NCBI RefSeq assembly: GCF_030265065.1
Contig: NC_080410.1
Coordinates: forward strand, 2,875,898-2,939,897
DNA length: 64,000 bases
Direction: 5' to 3'
Origin: Corythoichthys intestinalis
Taxonomy: Eukaryota; Chordata; Actinopteri; Syngnathiformes; Syngnathidae
Of the stretch, positions 1 through 25,148 are shown piece by piece. Position 1 is the stretch's first letter; each line of letters begins with the position of its first letter. A model generated the notes under the pieces. That model saw nothing but the letters and a program-made list of their open reading frames with translations. It ran no database searches and had not been told where the DNA came from. The position numbers were made by a program, and so were the translations under genes.

Positions 1-412
1 TGCTTCTCAAGTCCTCAGACAGTTCTTTGGTCTTCAATGCGGTACACAGAAGGACACAGGGCAGAGGTTGAGTCAACATTAATCCATTTTAACTGGCTGC
101 TAGTGCGATTTAGTTATTGCCACCACCTGCTATGTGCCACAGGTAAGTAACAAGTGTTATTAATTACACAAATTAAAGAAGCATCACATGATTTTTCAAA
201 GGTGCCAATACTTTTGTCCGTCCCCTTTTTGGAGTTTTGTGTAAAATGATAATGATTGAATTTTTTTTTCCCATTCTCTTTTGTGTTTTTTCATTGCGAG
301 CAAAATAAATGAAGATATTACTACCAACGCATTTGTAATTGCAATCATTTTCTGGGAGAAATTGAGCATTATCTGACAGAATTGCTGGAGTGACAATGCT
401 TTTGGCCAGCAG
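1..412 (-). mobile_element. Tc1/mariner-like element, one end only (cut by window edge)
   Basis: This stretch matches 19991-20421, the end of the complete Tc1-like element at 18809-20421, almost base for base, including the shared terminal motif (..TTTTGGCCAGCA) followed by a TA at 413-414. It is therefore the outer end of the same family, in the same orientation, with the transposase reading on the minus strand and lying outside the window. It sits in a RETSAT intron, ending about 40 bp before the next exon. Confidence 0.85.
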
Positions 413-453
413 TATATTTATATTTGAGTAACATTTGAAATATTTATCTTTAG

Positions 454-850
454 GTCGTTATGATTGAGGCTGCAACCCCTCTGACTAATGTCCACTATTT
501 GGGTGCACCAAGAGGTGAGATGTATGGTGCTGAACACAATTTGGAGCGCTTCACCCCTGAAACGGTTGCAAGGACCAGACCACAAACACCAATCAGTGGC
601 CTGTACTTAACAGGTATCTAAAGCATTCCAAAATGAAAGTGCAAGTCTGTATCAAAATGAGAGATATTGTTATCTAGCTCACTGTGTGTGTTTGTTTGCA
701 GGTCAGGACGTGTTCTGTAATGGCATGGCTGGAGCTTTACACGGCGGACTACTTTGTGCATCGGCTGTCCTGAATCAGATCCTCTATATTGATCTTCTAG
801 CTCTTAAAACACGCCTTAAAAAGAAGCAGGCAAAACATAAGATCACCTGA
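454..850 (+). CDS. retsat: All-trans-retinol 13,14-reductase (retinol saturase), last two coding exons
   Basis: RETSAT is an ER-membrane FAD-dependent oxidoreductase that saturates the 13-14 double bond of all-trans-retinol. Two exons are visible: 454-613 and 702-850, with AG at 452-453, GT at 614-615, AG at 700-701 and a TGA stop at 848-850. The 160-bp exon ends in phase 1 and the next one restores it. The first exon encodes a segment with [15 protein letters not shown]; the second begins at the conserved LYLTGQD site and continues [15 protein letters not shown], matching the known C-terminus of RETSAT, and ends in a lysine-rich tail ([10 protein letters not shown]). The reading frame is intact, so the gene is probably functional. 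Earlier exons lie left of the window. A Tc1 element sits directly upstream in the intron. Identification rests on recalled similarity to vertebrate RETSAT. Confidence 0.93.
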
Positions 851-944
851 ATGTAACAATTGGAATTACTAACAAACCCCTTGACTAGATAATGCCAATC
901 TGTGTGTTACAATACAAAATTGTCATTGTATCATGTGAATTGAA

Positions 945-959
945 ATTAAACAAATTAAA
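945..959 (+). terminator. Possible RETSAT polyadenylation signals (two ATTAAA)
   Basis: Two ATTAAA hexamers (945-950 and 954-959) lie about 95-110 bp after the RETSAT stop. No AATAAA is nearer. ATTAAA is the commonest variant signal, so this is a plausible 3' end, but no cleavage site can be seen directly. Confidence 0.4.
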
Positions 960-1281
960 CAATATTTGAGAGATTCTTAGGAGGACCTTATTTTTAAGAT
1001 TTTTATTCTTTAAAGAAACACTATGTAACTTTTCAGTTTTGGTCGATTTTGGCGACTCCGGTGGACAAAAGTGGTCGTGTTTTGTCTGAAGGAAGACTGC
1101 GTTTCCCATGAGGACCAGCGCACACAGTCTCGTAAAATCATCAACAATCATCTCCCGGTCGCCTGCAGATGGATTAAACGACATTTCTGTTTCCAGCGGC
1201 TGTGTGAAGGATGAATAGTAATAAGGTAATCAATCCAGCTGTGGCTAAACAATAGCATATGACGATGAGCAACCGTATGGC
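960..1281. other. Non-coding, repeat-like spacer
   Basis: No convincing gene. The stretch around 1010-1200 (five-base runs such as CTATGTAACTTTTCAG and a CpG-rich middle) has the look of a dispersed fish repeat, but I cannot define its ends. The 99-codon minus-strand frame here has no recognisable protein features. Confidence 0.4.
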
Positions 1282-1644
1282 TTAAGCCTGAGTTACTCTC
1301 CCGCATTGCAGTGACGGCGAAGCGACTACGGCGTCATTCGACATTCGATGGTTCTCCGGCCAGGTGACGCGTTGCTCTGTAATTCACCGCCAAGCCACTA
1401 GAGGGGTGTGGCGTTATGTTTGTACGGTTTTGGGGCATGCTTGTTGACTTCCTCTTGTGTAGTTTAACGGAGAAAAAATAAACAATGCAAGATGGAATGC
1501 TTGAATGTAGATCTTCAGCTCATCAACATTGAATAAATGTTGATCCTACAAATGTTGAGGCGCAGGTGACGGTTTCGAGGCAGTCTGTCCAACTTTTAAT
1601 GCCGCATAGAGAGTTCAAGCCTCGGGTGGAACCAGCTAGCTGTG

Positions 1645-1860
1645 GCTCCTAGCTTCAAACTGGCGTCAAGCACTGCGTCCAGCGTTTTCTCCGAGGTCTG
1701 CAAAGCCCTCCAGCCCGATTTGTTTGCCGTGTTCTACAACCACCCAGTGGGAAGCCGTAGCAGATTTCTTGCATCTATGGAACTTCCCAAACTGGTTTGG
1801 AAGCCTTGATGTTAACGTTATCATAAAAACACCGAGGCACTCTCAATCAGTGATGATGTA
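1645..1860 (+). pseudogene. Harbinger (HARBI1-like) transposase fragment
   Basis: Translated pieces read APSFKLASSTASSVFSEVCKALQP and, after a frame change around 1720-1745, QWEAVADFLHLWNFPNWFGSLDV followed by KTPRHSQS. The W-x-FPN-x-x-G-x-x-D block is the hallmark of Harbinger/HARBI1 DDE transposases, and its D is the first catalytic aspartate. The rest of the catalytic domain is missing, so the fragment cannot encode an active enzyme. Confidence 0.75.
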
Positions 1861-2084
1861 TCGTGTGTGAAATGTCTGTTGTTGAAAATTAAACATCAAA
1901 ACAACTCTTTTGGGACCAAACCTGTGCTTTATTCTTCAGATACTTGAAGTGTGACACGTAAATAAGTCACAGACTCACAGCAAACATGTACACAATAAAT
2001 GATGAAGTGCACCAACCAAAAATACGACATAAAGTGATATAAAGCTGGCAGTTTTTGGCCGACTAGGTGGTTCTTCAATTTTTT

Positions 2085-2174
2085 TTATTCAATCGCCGAC
2101 CTTGCCATTTGGCAATCATTATGATGTCTTGACGAGACTTGCTCTTCGATTATACTCCCGTCGGCTTGGTCCAT
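2085..2174 (-). pseudogene. Start of the Harbinger accessory (Myb/MADF-like) ORF
   Basis: From the ATG at 2174-2172 the minus strand reads a 29-residue peptide beginning MDQADGSIIEEQV and closing at a stop at 2085. Its position, convergent with the transposase fragment inside the Harbinger element, fits the second DNA-binding protein of these transposons, but too little remains to prove the family. Confidence 0.4.
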
Positions 2175-2409
2175 TTTTGCGTGGAGAAAAATAATGTTTG
2201 ATTCTATTCTACAATGGCGGTGATTTCGCGCTGAACCGGAAACAACAGCCTGAGCGGACCAGTCACAGTCAATTTCCACCACGTCATATGCGTCGACGTG
2301 TTGCTAGGGTTTGAAAATTCAATAGGCACACGTCAGGCTACGGCGCAGGGTCGTAAATCGTGTCTTCATTGACGGCGCAGGTCTGACGCGGAAGCATAAC
2401 TGGCCTTTA

Positions 2410-2589
2410 GTGTGGCCAACCCCCCCCCACCACCACCACCACCACCCAGACTCGTCAGCGTTGACAAGTTCGGTTAGGGGGCGGCGGGAGGGGGGGGGGG
2501 GGGTCGTCACGTGAGCGTGTGAAAGCTGGGCCAATGTTTATTCTTGAGTATTCTGGTATCCTCCCTTTTTTCCCTTTTTATTTCCAAAT
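2410..2589. repeat. Low-complexity C-rich, CCA and G-run stretch
   Basis: A run of C's and CCA repeats (about 2418-2445) is followed by a GGC/G-rich stretch with a run of about 14 G (about 2490-2503). No gene. The C and G tracts could pair with each other in single-stranded DNA. Confidence 0.7.
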
Positions 2590-2591
2590 TA

Positions 2592-3989
2592 GAGTGGAAA
2601 ATAAGTATTTGGTCACCTACAAACAAGCAAGATGTCTGGCTGTCAAAGAAGTCTAACTTCTTCTAACGAGGTCTAACGAGGCTCCACTCTTTACCTGTAT
2701 AAATGGCACCTGTTTTAACTCATTTTCGGTATAAAATACAGTCAGTCACACTCCAAACTCCACTATGGCCAAGACCAAAGAGCTGTCGAAGGACACCAGA
2801 GACAAAATTGCAGACCTGCACCAGGCTGGGAAGACTGAATCTCCAATAGGTAAAACGCTTGGTGTAAAGAAACCAACTGTGGGAGCAATTATCAGAAAAT
2901 GGAAGACCATTGATAATCTCCCTTGATCTGGGGCTCCATGCAAGATCTCACCCTATGGCATCAAAATGATAACAAGAACGGTGAGTAAAAATCCCAGAAC
3001 CACACGGGGGGACCTCGTGAATGACCTACAGAGAGCTGGGACCCCAGTAACAAAGGCTACTATCAGTAACACAATGCGCCGCCATGGACTAAAATCCTGC
3101 ACTGCCAGACGTGTCCCCCTTCTGAAGAAAGTACACGTCCAGGCCGCCCAGAGAGCATTTGGATGATCCAGAAGAGGACTGGAAGAATGTGTTATGGTCA
3201 GATGAAACCAAAATAGAACTTTTTGGTACAAACACAGGTTCTCGTGTTTGGGGGAGAAAGAATACTCAATTGCATCCGAAGGACACCATACCCACTGTGA
3301 AGCATGGGGGTGGAAACATCATGCTTTGGGGCTGTTTTTCTGCAAAGGGACCGGAACGACTGATCTGTGTAAAGGAATGAATGAATGGGGCCATATATTG
3401 AGAGATTTTGAGTGAAAATCTCCTTCCATCAGCAAGGGCACTGAAGATGAGACGTGGCTGGGTCTTTCAGCATGACAATGATCCCAAACACACAGCCAGG
3501 GCAACAAAGGAGTGGCTTCGTAAAAAGCATTTCAAGGTCCTGGAATGGCTTAGCCAAGTCTCCAGATCTCAACTACATTGAAAATCTGTGGAGGGAGTTG
3601 AAGTCCGTGTTGCCCAACGACAGCCCCAAAACATCACTGCTCTAGAGGAGATCTGCATGGAGGAATGGGCCAAAAAACCAGCAACAGTGTGTGAAAAGCT
3701 TATGAAGAGTTACAGAAAACGTTTGGCCTCCGTTATTGCCAACAAAGGGTACATAGCAAAGTATTGAGATGAATTTTTGGTATTGACCAAATATTTATTT
3801 TCCACCATGATTTGAAAATAAATTCTTTAAAAATCATACAATGTGATTTTGTTTTTTTTGTTTTGTTTTCCACATTCTGTCTCTCATGGTTGAGGTTTAC
3901 CCATGTTGACAATTACAGGCCTCTCTAATATTTTCAAGTGGGAGAACTTGCACAATTAGTGGTTGACTAAATACTTATTTGCCCCACTG
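2592..3989 (+). mobile_element. Tc1/mariner element (1.4 kb) with broken transposase
   Basis: Inverted terminal sequences (GTGGAAAATAAGTATTTGG at the left; the right end reads inward GTGGGGCAAATAAGTATTT) are flanked by TA at 2590-2591 and 3990-3991, the standard Tc1/mariner target duplication. A degraded transposase lies on the plus strand between them. Confidence 0.92.
2765..3767 (+). pseudogene. Tc1-type DD34E transposase, broken
   Basis: Starting at ATG 2765 the protein reads [15 protein letters not shown], a paired-type HTH DNA-binding domain, and later the catalytic blocks WSDETK (about 3199), [10 protein letters not shown] (about 3470) and YIENLW (about 3580), ending GYIAKY at a stop at 3767. 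All three catalytic acids are still present, but the ORF has an in-frame TGA after NLP (about 2924), a frameshift near 3160, a stop near 3380 and another frameshift near 3550. It is a dead copy of a roughly 335-residue enzyme. Confidence 0.9.
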
Positions 3990-4305
3990 TATATAGGGCG
4001 GAAAACACAGACAAGACTGAAAAAGCAGTTTCTACTCAAACACTCCTCTTTAAAAGAAACAGCTGTATTTTAAGACAAAAGAGCTGTTGTTTGATACAAC
4101 AATATGTCTATATGCTGCCATAGCAGATTCATGGCGCATTAAGCCCCCAAACTATTTTTAATTTGTACCTGGAAAACCCCGTTTACAGACGTCGCGCAAC
4201 CCAGCCATAAAACAAAGGTAATTAATCATATTTATTATTCAAAATGTCTGCCATTTTTAGCTTAGAATCATTAATTGATGTCTAATATTTCGTTAAAAAA
4301 AACTT

Positions 4306-4421
4306 TAAAAAATTATTCACTCGCATATTTTCAAACAAATTACGTCACAATGAAAAAAATGGGTAAAAAATTATTCACTCGCATATTTTCAAACAAATTA
4401 CGTCACAATGAAAAAAATGGG
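4306..4421 (+). repeat. Perfect 58-bp tandem duplication
   Basis: 4306-4363 and 4364-4421 are identical, starting TAAAAAATTATTCACTCGC and ending AATGAAAAAAATGGG. Being exact, the duplication is recent. Confidence 0.95.
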
Positions 4422-4870
4422 TGTCTGTTAAAGTCATGGATATCTACCTCATAACTATCGCTTAATTGTATTTTTTTTTTATTGTCGCATTTTCTCCAAC
4501 ATGTTAGATGATAATCAATCCAAAGAAAAATTGAGAAAAGCGTTTAAAAGGGTAAATATATGAAAAAGAAAATCTCGACCACTCCTTGATGTCTGCGATT
4601 TCTGCATCGCGACCCTTGTTATATTACCATGTTTTCGCCCAAAAATTCCCATAATCCAGCTGTTGCCATTCACAGCTGTGTCTTGACACTCAGTGATACA
4701 CGCTACATGGAGTTTTTGGATCGAAACAAGGTAAGTACGCGATATTTCGTTAAAGTCATGGCGTCTTTATTTGTGCTCTTTCCACCAGATAGGGGTTTTT
4801 TTTTTTTTTTTTTTTTTTAATGCCCTCCTGTTCAAAATTGTTCTTCCCTCAGAAAATTGGAACTTTAAGC

Positions 4871-5077
4871 CAGGGTTCACTAAATCCGGACCTCTGTGCC
4901 ACTTTTCCACGTCTCTCTCCCCTAACACACCTGAATCAAATGATTATGTCATCAGCAACCTCTCCAGAAGCCTGATAATGATGATCCTGATTATTTTGAT
5001 TCAGGTGTGTTGGAGGAGGGAGACATGGAAAACACGACAGGAAAAGTGGCACCGAGGTCCGGATTTAGTGAACCCTG
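4871..5077. mobile_element. hAT-type foldback MITE (207 bp) with 8-bp duplication
   Basis: Termini CAGGGTTCACTAAATCCGG and the matching inverted right end are flanked by CTTTAAGC at 4863-4870 and 5078-5085. Inner segments (ACACACCTGAATCAAA and TTTGATTCAGGTGTGTT) are also inverted, so the unit can fold into one hairpin. The 8-bp duplication and CAGGG ends place it with hAT elements. Confidence 0.9.
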
Positions 5078-5246
5078 CTTTAAGCTTTCCAATGATGCAT
5101 GATGATATGACACATGCATATCGGACAATTTTGAAAGTTGGCCAAATTGGGGGTCTCAGAGAGGAACTTTAAGTCACTTAAGTGTTTTCCGCCATATTGT
5201 TCTTGCGATAATTTCTCAAGTGTACAAAATAAGATAGCAGCATATA

Positions 5247-6865
5247 CAGTGCCTTGCAAAAGTATTCGGCCCCCTTGAACCTTGCAACCTTTCGCCACAT
5301 TTCAGGCTTCAAACATAAAGATATGAAATTAAATTTTTTTGTCAAGAATCAACAAGTGAGACACAATCGTGAAGTGGAACAACATTTATTGGATAATTTA
5401 AACTTTTTTAACAAATAAAAAACTGAAAAGTGGGGCATGCAATATTATTCGGCCCCTTTACTTTCAGTGCAGCAAACTCACTCCAGAAGTTCAGTGAGGA
5501 TCTCTGAATGATCCAATGTTGTCCTAAATGACCGATGATGATAAATAGAATCCACCTGTGTGTAATCAAGTCCCCGTATAAATGCACCTGCTCTGTGATA
5601 GTCTCAGGGTTCTGTTTAAAGTGCAGAGAGCATTATGAAAACCAAGGAACACACCAGGCAGATCCGAGATACTGTTGTGGAGAAGTTTAAAGCCGGATTT
5701 GGATACAAAAAGATTTCCCAAGCTTTAAACATCTCAAGGAGCACTGTGCAAGCCATCATATTGAAATGGAAGGAGCATCAGACCACTGCAAATCTACCAA
5801 GACCCGGCCGTCCTTCCAAACTTTCTTCTCAAACAAGGAGAAAACTCATCAGAGATGCAGCCAAGAGGCCCATGATCACTCCGGATGAACTGCAGAGATC
5901 TACAGCTGAGGTGGGAGAGTCTGTCCATAGGACAACAATCAGTCGTACACTGCACAAATCTGGCCTTTATGGAAGAGTGGCAAGAAGAAAGCCATTTCTC
6001 AAAGATATCCATAAAAAGTCTCGTTTAAAGTTTGCCACAAGCCACCTGGGAGACACACCAAACGTGGAAGAAGGTGCTCTGGTCAGATGAAACCAAAATT
6101 GGAACTTTTTGGCCCCAATGCAAAACGATATGTTTGGCGTAAAAGCAACACAGCTCATCACCCTGAACACACCATCCCCACTGTCAAACATGGTGGTGGC
6201 AGCATCATGGTTTGGGCCTGCTTTTCTTCAGCAGGGACAGGGAAGATGGTTAAAATTGACGGGAAGATGGATGCAGCCAAATACAGGAACATTCTGGAAG
6301 AAAACCTGTTGATATCTGCACAAGACCTGAGACTGGGACGGAGATTTATCTTCCAACAGGACAATGATCCATAACATAAAGCCAAATCTACAATGGAATC
6401 GTTCAAAAATAAACGTATCCAGGTGTTAGAATGGCCAAGTCAAAGTCCAGACCTGAATCCAATCAAGAATCTGTGGAAAGAGCTGAAGACTGCTGTTCAC
6501 AAACACTCTCCATCCAACCTCACTGAGCTCGAGCTGTTTTGTAAGGAAGAATGGGCAAGAATGTCAGTCTCTTGATGTGCAAAACTGATAGAAACATACC
6601 CCAAGCGACTTGCAGCTATAATTGGAGCAAAAGGTGGCGCTACAAAGTATTAACGCAAGGGGGCCGAATAATATTGCACGCCCCCCTTTTCAGTTTTTTG
6701 TTAAAAAAGTTTAAATTATCCAATAAATTTTGTTCCACTTCACGATTGTGTCCCACTTGTTCATTCTTGACAAAAAATTAAAATTTTATATCTTTATGTT
6801 TGAAGCCTGAAATGAGGCGAAAGGTTGCAAGGTTCAAGGGGGCCGAATACTTTTGCAAGGCACTG
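5247..6865 (+). mobile_element. Tc1/mariner element (1.6 kb)
   Basis: Inverted ends CAGTGCCTTGCAAAAGTATT (left) and the matching right end are flanked by TA at 5245-5246 and 6866-6867. The family's long inverted repeats extend about 150 bp inward. A nearly full-length transposase pseudogene lies inside. Confidence 0.95.
5635..6653 (+). pseudogene. Tc1-type transposase, nearly full length but inactivated
   Basis: The frame opens at ATG 5635 (MKTKEHTRQIRDTVV) with a paired-type HTH (NISRSTVQAIILKWK) and a GRPSKLS linker, and after a frameshift near 6070-6090 continues through KLELFGPNAKRYVWR and QDNDP, then [11 protein letters not shown], ending near 6653. Other damage: a stop replacing the residue after QDNDP and a stop near 6574. 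The third catalytic residue, normally the E of PIENLW, is K here, so the copy is catalytically dead even apart from the frame breaks. Confidence 0.9.
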
Positions 6866-6867
6866 TA

Positions 6868-7819
6868 GTAAGTACATGTAAGAAAATACATCAATTAAGC
6901 TCAATGTAGGTCTAATCTAATGACAAGCTATGTCGTTTCATCTTCTTGAAGTTAAAATAAAAAACGATTCAACTGATGTGTTCGTTAGGACAGGAAATAT
7001 GACCGTTCCGATTGCAAGCCACTCAACCGATACAAAATCCGTCTGGCATACATCAATTGTTCAGCTATTGCGAGGCTAGTAATTGTCTCTCAGTCTTCAC
7101 ATTGGCTACGTTTACATGGACACATTAGGATTAAAAACCTAATTGGCATAAAACACATTATGTATACACCCCATTGTCGATTTATAATCCAATGGGTGTG
7201 CATGAAAAGAGTGGCTACATAACATGGAAATTTAATCAGATCAGCATTTAGATTAAACTTGTGATTGGATGAACAGTTTTCATGGACACTCAAGCATCAC
7301 ACGATTACTCCATATACCAATCCAGGAAAAATCCAATGTTTCATGACGGGAACCCTCAAAAATATACAGCTGGTGATTGGATGACTGCTCTTCTCATCAC
7401 ACTAGCGAAAAAAAATTCAGTCAAAAAAAGGCTTTGTCAAGTTCTTGGATCTTTAAAATAAAGTGTATTTCAGACAAAACTTGGGAAATATACATATTGA
7501 CAGACACCGCTTTGCAGTCCGCCGTAGTATTCAAGCAGTGGCTTCCCGGTGATGTCACATCTGCAGCTCCCGCCATTTTCTACTCACTGGCTCGAACATC
7601 AGACAACCGGGGAAGTGGTTGGACGGTTGAGGTTTGCAACACGTTCGTCTTTGGCAATGAAAGCATTCATGGCTAAATCAAAAGATGCTTCTTTGGGTTC
7701 TGGATACAGAATTGGAAAACGTGTACAATCCTTACAAAGTACAACCTTGAGTCTCAGTAGCTGCTTCGGTTGTTTAGACAATTTTAAATGATGACACAGG
7801 GAAGACTATATGAACATTT
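6868..7819. other. Intergenic spacer between Tc1 element and RPL23 3' end
   Basis: No gene is supported. 7090-7345 has a MITE-like texture (GCTACGTTTACATGGACAC and a partner TTTTCATGGACACTC about 180 bp later, in the same orientation). The overlapping ORFs at 7377-7791 have no recognisable domains. 7560-7790 may include downstream flank of RPL23. Confidence 0.4.
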
Positions 7820-7825
7820 TTTATT
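7820..7825 (-). terminator. RPL23 polyadenylation signal
   Basis: TTTATT on the plus strand reads AATAAA on the minus strand, about 27 bp after the RPL23 stop codon. A very short 3'UTR is usual for ribosomal-protein genes. Confidence 0.8.
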
Positions 7826-7852
7826 GTAAACAAAGGGTGTCTGTCAAGAAGC

Positions 7853-17359
<9,507 letters not shown>

Positions 17360-17368
17360 GGCTGCGAT

Positions 17369-17410
17369 GGGGAAAGAGGGCGAAGCAGAGAGGGATTGTG
17401 GGAAATATAG
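17369..17410 (-). promoter_or_regulatory. RPL23 core promoter with 5' TOP-like tract
   Basis: On the minus strand a pyrimidine run CCCTCTTTCCCC (17380-17369) lies about 10 nt before the ATG, the form expected for the terminal oligopyrimidine start of ribosomal-protein mRNAs; a second run CCCTCTCTGCTTC lies just upstream. A weak TATA-like TATATTTCC is at about 17409-17401. The true start site is inferred, not seen. Confidence 0.5.
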
Positions 17411-18366
17411 AATTCTTCTTCCGGGTCGTGACAGTCAGCTGTGAGCCTATCGGGAAGACTGTTATCACTTGCCGGCCATTTTGTGTCAGCGCTATTTGTG
17501 AAGCAATAAAATATAGTCAACAGAGCGTTTGCTTTAAAATAGATATAAATTGCTCAATTTTCACCCGATTTTCAAACAGCTTGATTTGTCATAAATGTCA
17601 AAAATGCAGTAAATTAACTGCATATCTAGAAATAATACAATTATATATATATATTTCTTAACATCCAGCTTGAATCTTACCCACGTTAATATGATTAGTT
17701 ATAAACCACACTATTTAAAATAAATAAATAAATAAATAAAAGATTTCGCCAGGTAAACAGTATTTTACTGGATGAAATTAATCACCTTAGGTTCGCTGCA
17801 ACAGAACCCGACTTTGGACATATTCTGCTTTAAGATGGCCGCTAGTTACTAACGGCGACATTTCGCATGTGATATCTATGTTGACGTTTTGTCAGCTAAA
17901 AAAAAATATTTTGGGTTAGATGTCATAAAGCGGAGCCGGCGCCGTAACTAACCAGCGTTCATCTTGCGATAAAAGACTTACATGCAGGACGTTATAAAAA
18001 ACACAAATTAACGTGGCTATGAATTCCCTGAATGTTGTTATTGTATCTGTTGGGCTTTTTTTTAATTTTATTTTTTTAGTTTAGAAGTATGCAGTAGAAT
18101 TCTGAGACGTTTATGAAAAAAAGCCGTTTGAAAATCGAATGAAAATTTGAGGAATCTTTAGTAGTTTAAAAGTACACGTTCTTTGACTTTATGTCGTGTG
18201 TCCTGCCCTCAAGATGGTCGACAACTGACAGCTTCAGTTACCATTGGCTCACAGCGCGGATTCGTTAGTTAGATTTCTATACGATATCTATACCCAAGAT
18301 GGCTGCCATCAGGTTTATCATGTCTCTCTTGCTCACAGCCTGACCGTCAATAGATTTATTCTCGAA
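17411..18366. other. Head-to-head intergenic interval RPL23 / TIMM29
   Basis: About 1 kb separates the two divergent start codons. No other gene. Two short motifs AAGATGGCCGC / AAGATGGCTGCC (about 17834 and 18297) of YY1-like type occur; such sites are common near housekeeping promoters. A (TAAA)n run lies at about 17720-17742. Confidence 0.45.
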
Positions 18367-23897
<5,531 letters not shown>

Positions 23898-23974
23898 ACA
23901 AATATAAGGTGTAGATTTGGCAGCGCAGCAGAGACATACTACTAAAATGTTGAATGATGATGAAACTTTAAATA

Positions 23975-24389
23975 GCTCTTTCACACTAGCACTGTTTGGT
24001 CCTTTTTAAATGGACCAGAGTTCTTTTTCTCAGAATCCGCCAAACAAACGAACTCTGGTCCGCTCAAAAATCGTGGTTCTCGGTCTGGTTTCAGCAAACT
24101 CTGCTTCGCTTATGAATGCAAGTGGAGCAGGGTGCGTGTTTACGACATTATGTTCAGCATCACAACACCATGCTGTGACACGCCACGTTCCCTCCCCTCC
24201 TAGGAGGGAGGTATTTCCTCTTCTAAATTTGTCAAATCAATGGGTGCACCTTTCGTCTACGTGATGCTACTTGGAAAGTTTTGTTACCGCTGTGTGAATA
24301 CTGAACCTTTTCAACAAGTCTTTTAAAAGTGTTGTGGCGAGGTAGCTCTCCAACCGGACCCTTGTCCTCTTAGTCTAATGTGAAAGTGT
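23975..24389. mobile_element. Inverted-repeat MITE in TIMM29 3'UTR region
   Basis: CTCTTTCACACTAGCAC at left and GACACTTTCACATTAGAC read inward from right are inverted ends; the body contains the inverted pair GGACCAGAGTTC / GAACTCTGGTCC near its left end. Target duplication is not clear. Confidence 0.55.
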
Positions 24390-24455
24390 CCATAGTATTT
24401 TAGAAAAGTGTCATTGTTTGATATATCAACGATTAAATCTACTGAATGTTAAACC

Positions 24456-24472
24456 AATAAATATACAATAAA
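24456..24472 (+). terminator. Candidate TIMM29 polyadenylation signals
   Basis: AATAAA at 24456-24461 and again at 24467-24472, about 560 bp after the stop. If used, the MITE at 23975-24389 is part of the mature 3'UTR. Confidence 0.5.
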
Positions 24473-24479
24473 TGTTGTG

Positions 24480-25148
24480 CGACATGTTGCATTATTTTTA
24501 TATACTGTATGTATTGAAAAGGTATCAACATCGGAATGAACGAGCAGTTCCCTTGTGAGATTAATGAGAGACGCAAGGTCCAGTACCATGGGTCCCCAAA
24601 TCCAATCCTCGTCTACATAGGCACATTCTGTAGATTATGCTATTTAATTTGGTCATATTACTCTATTTATTCTATATACACTATCTCCACATGGCTCCTT
24701 AATATGGTAATTTATGCATGTAACTTTGGCTGTGATAGGCATATGAGTTGATACTTCTGCGAAGCACTTTCGTGTGATATGCTTCATTGATGTGTGTCGG
24801 GAGATCTGAGTTTCCAAGTTGGAAGATAGTTCTGATGTGTTGTGAAGTCATAATGTGGGATAAAACCATGGTTGCTAACTTGTTACAAAGAAGAGTAGCC
24901 AATTGTAATACTCCAACGATACATCACAAGTTAAGTGACTGTTTGACGCTTTTTTCGATTACTCTAACAACACATGAATGCAGAATCAATATTACTGTGC
25001 GTGTGCCAAACTGCTAATCATACTGTCGACGTGCAAATAACATCTTCCCATCTGCTTTACAGGTTTGGGCCAGGTAAACTGCCTATCCTAGTTGTTCGTT
25101 TTAACCTCTTATGTTAATGTTTGTTTGGTCGCCTATTCCCATGAAATG
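24480..25148. other. Intergenic, no gene seen
   Basis: Short ORFs at 24536 and 24787 lack recognisable features. No repeat ends were identified. Confidence 0.5.

Larger units (their letters stand above)
1285..2406. mobile_element. PIF/Harbinger DNA transposon, internally deleted
   Basis: The element is bounded by imperfect terminal inverted repeats (AGCCTGAGTTA at the left, AGGCCAGTTAT read inward from the right) and by TTA at 1282-1284 and 2407-2409, the 3-bp TWA duplication typical of PIF/Harbinger. Inside are a transposase fragment on the plus strand and the start of a second ORF on the minus strand, arranged tail to tail as in two-gene Harbinger elements. At 1.1 kb it is far shorter than an autonomous copy and is a deletion derivative. 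Confidence 0.82.
3996..5194. mobile_element. TA-flanked non-autonomous element (1.2 kb)
   Basis: Short inverted ends (GGGCGGAAAACAC at left; TGGCGGAAAACAC read inward from right) are flanked by TA at 3994-3995 and 5195-5196, and the left end directly abuts the Tc1 element. No transposase is recognised. A short ORF (about 4629-4732) ends at a good splice donor but resembles nothing I know. It contains a tandem duplication and a nested hAT foldback. Confidence 0.5.

Noticed and set aside
4771-5172. 133-codon frame starting with a phenylalanine run
   Set aside because: Crosses a poly-T run and the hAT foldback MITE; no domain.
7377-7791. Two overlapping frames of 99 and 80 codons downstream of RPL23
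   Set aside because: No domain, no splice or repeat support, and they overlap in different frames; probably chance.
18244-18366. Upstream in-frame ATG giving TIMM29 a 41-residue longer start
   Set aside because: The extension has no likeness to TIMM29, and the start at 18367 gives the expected basic mitochondrial N-terminus.
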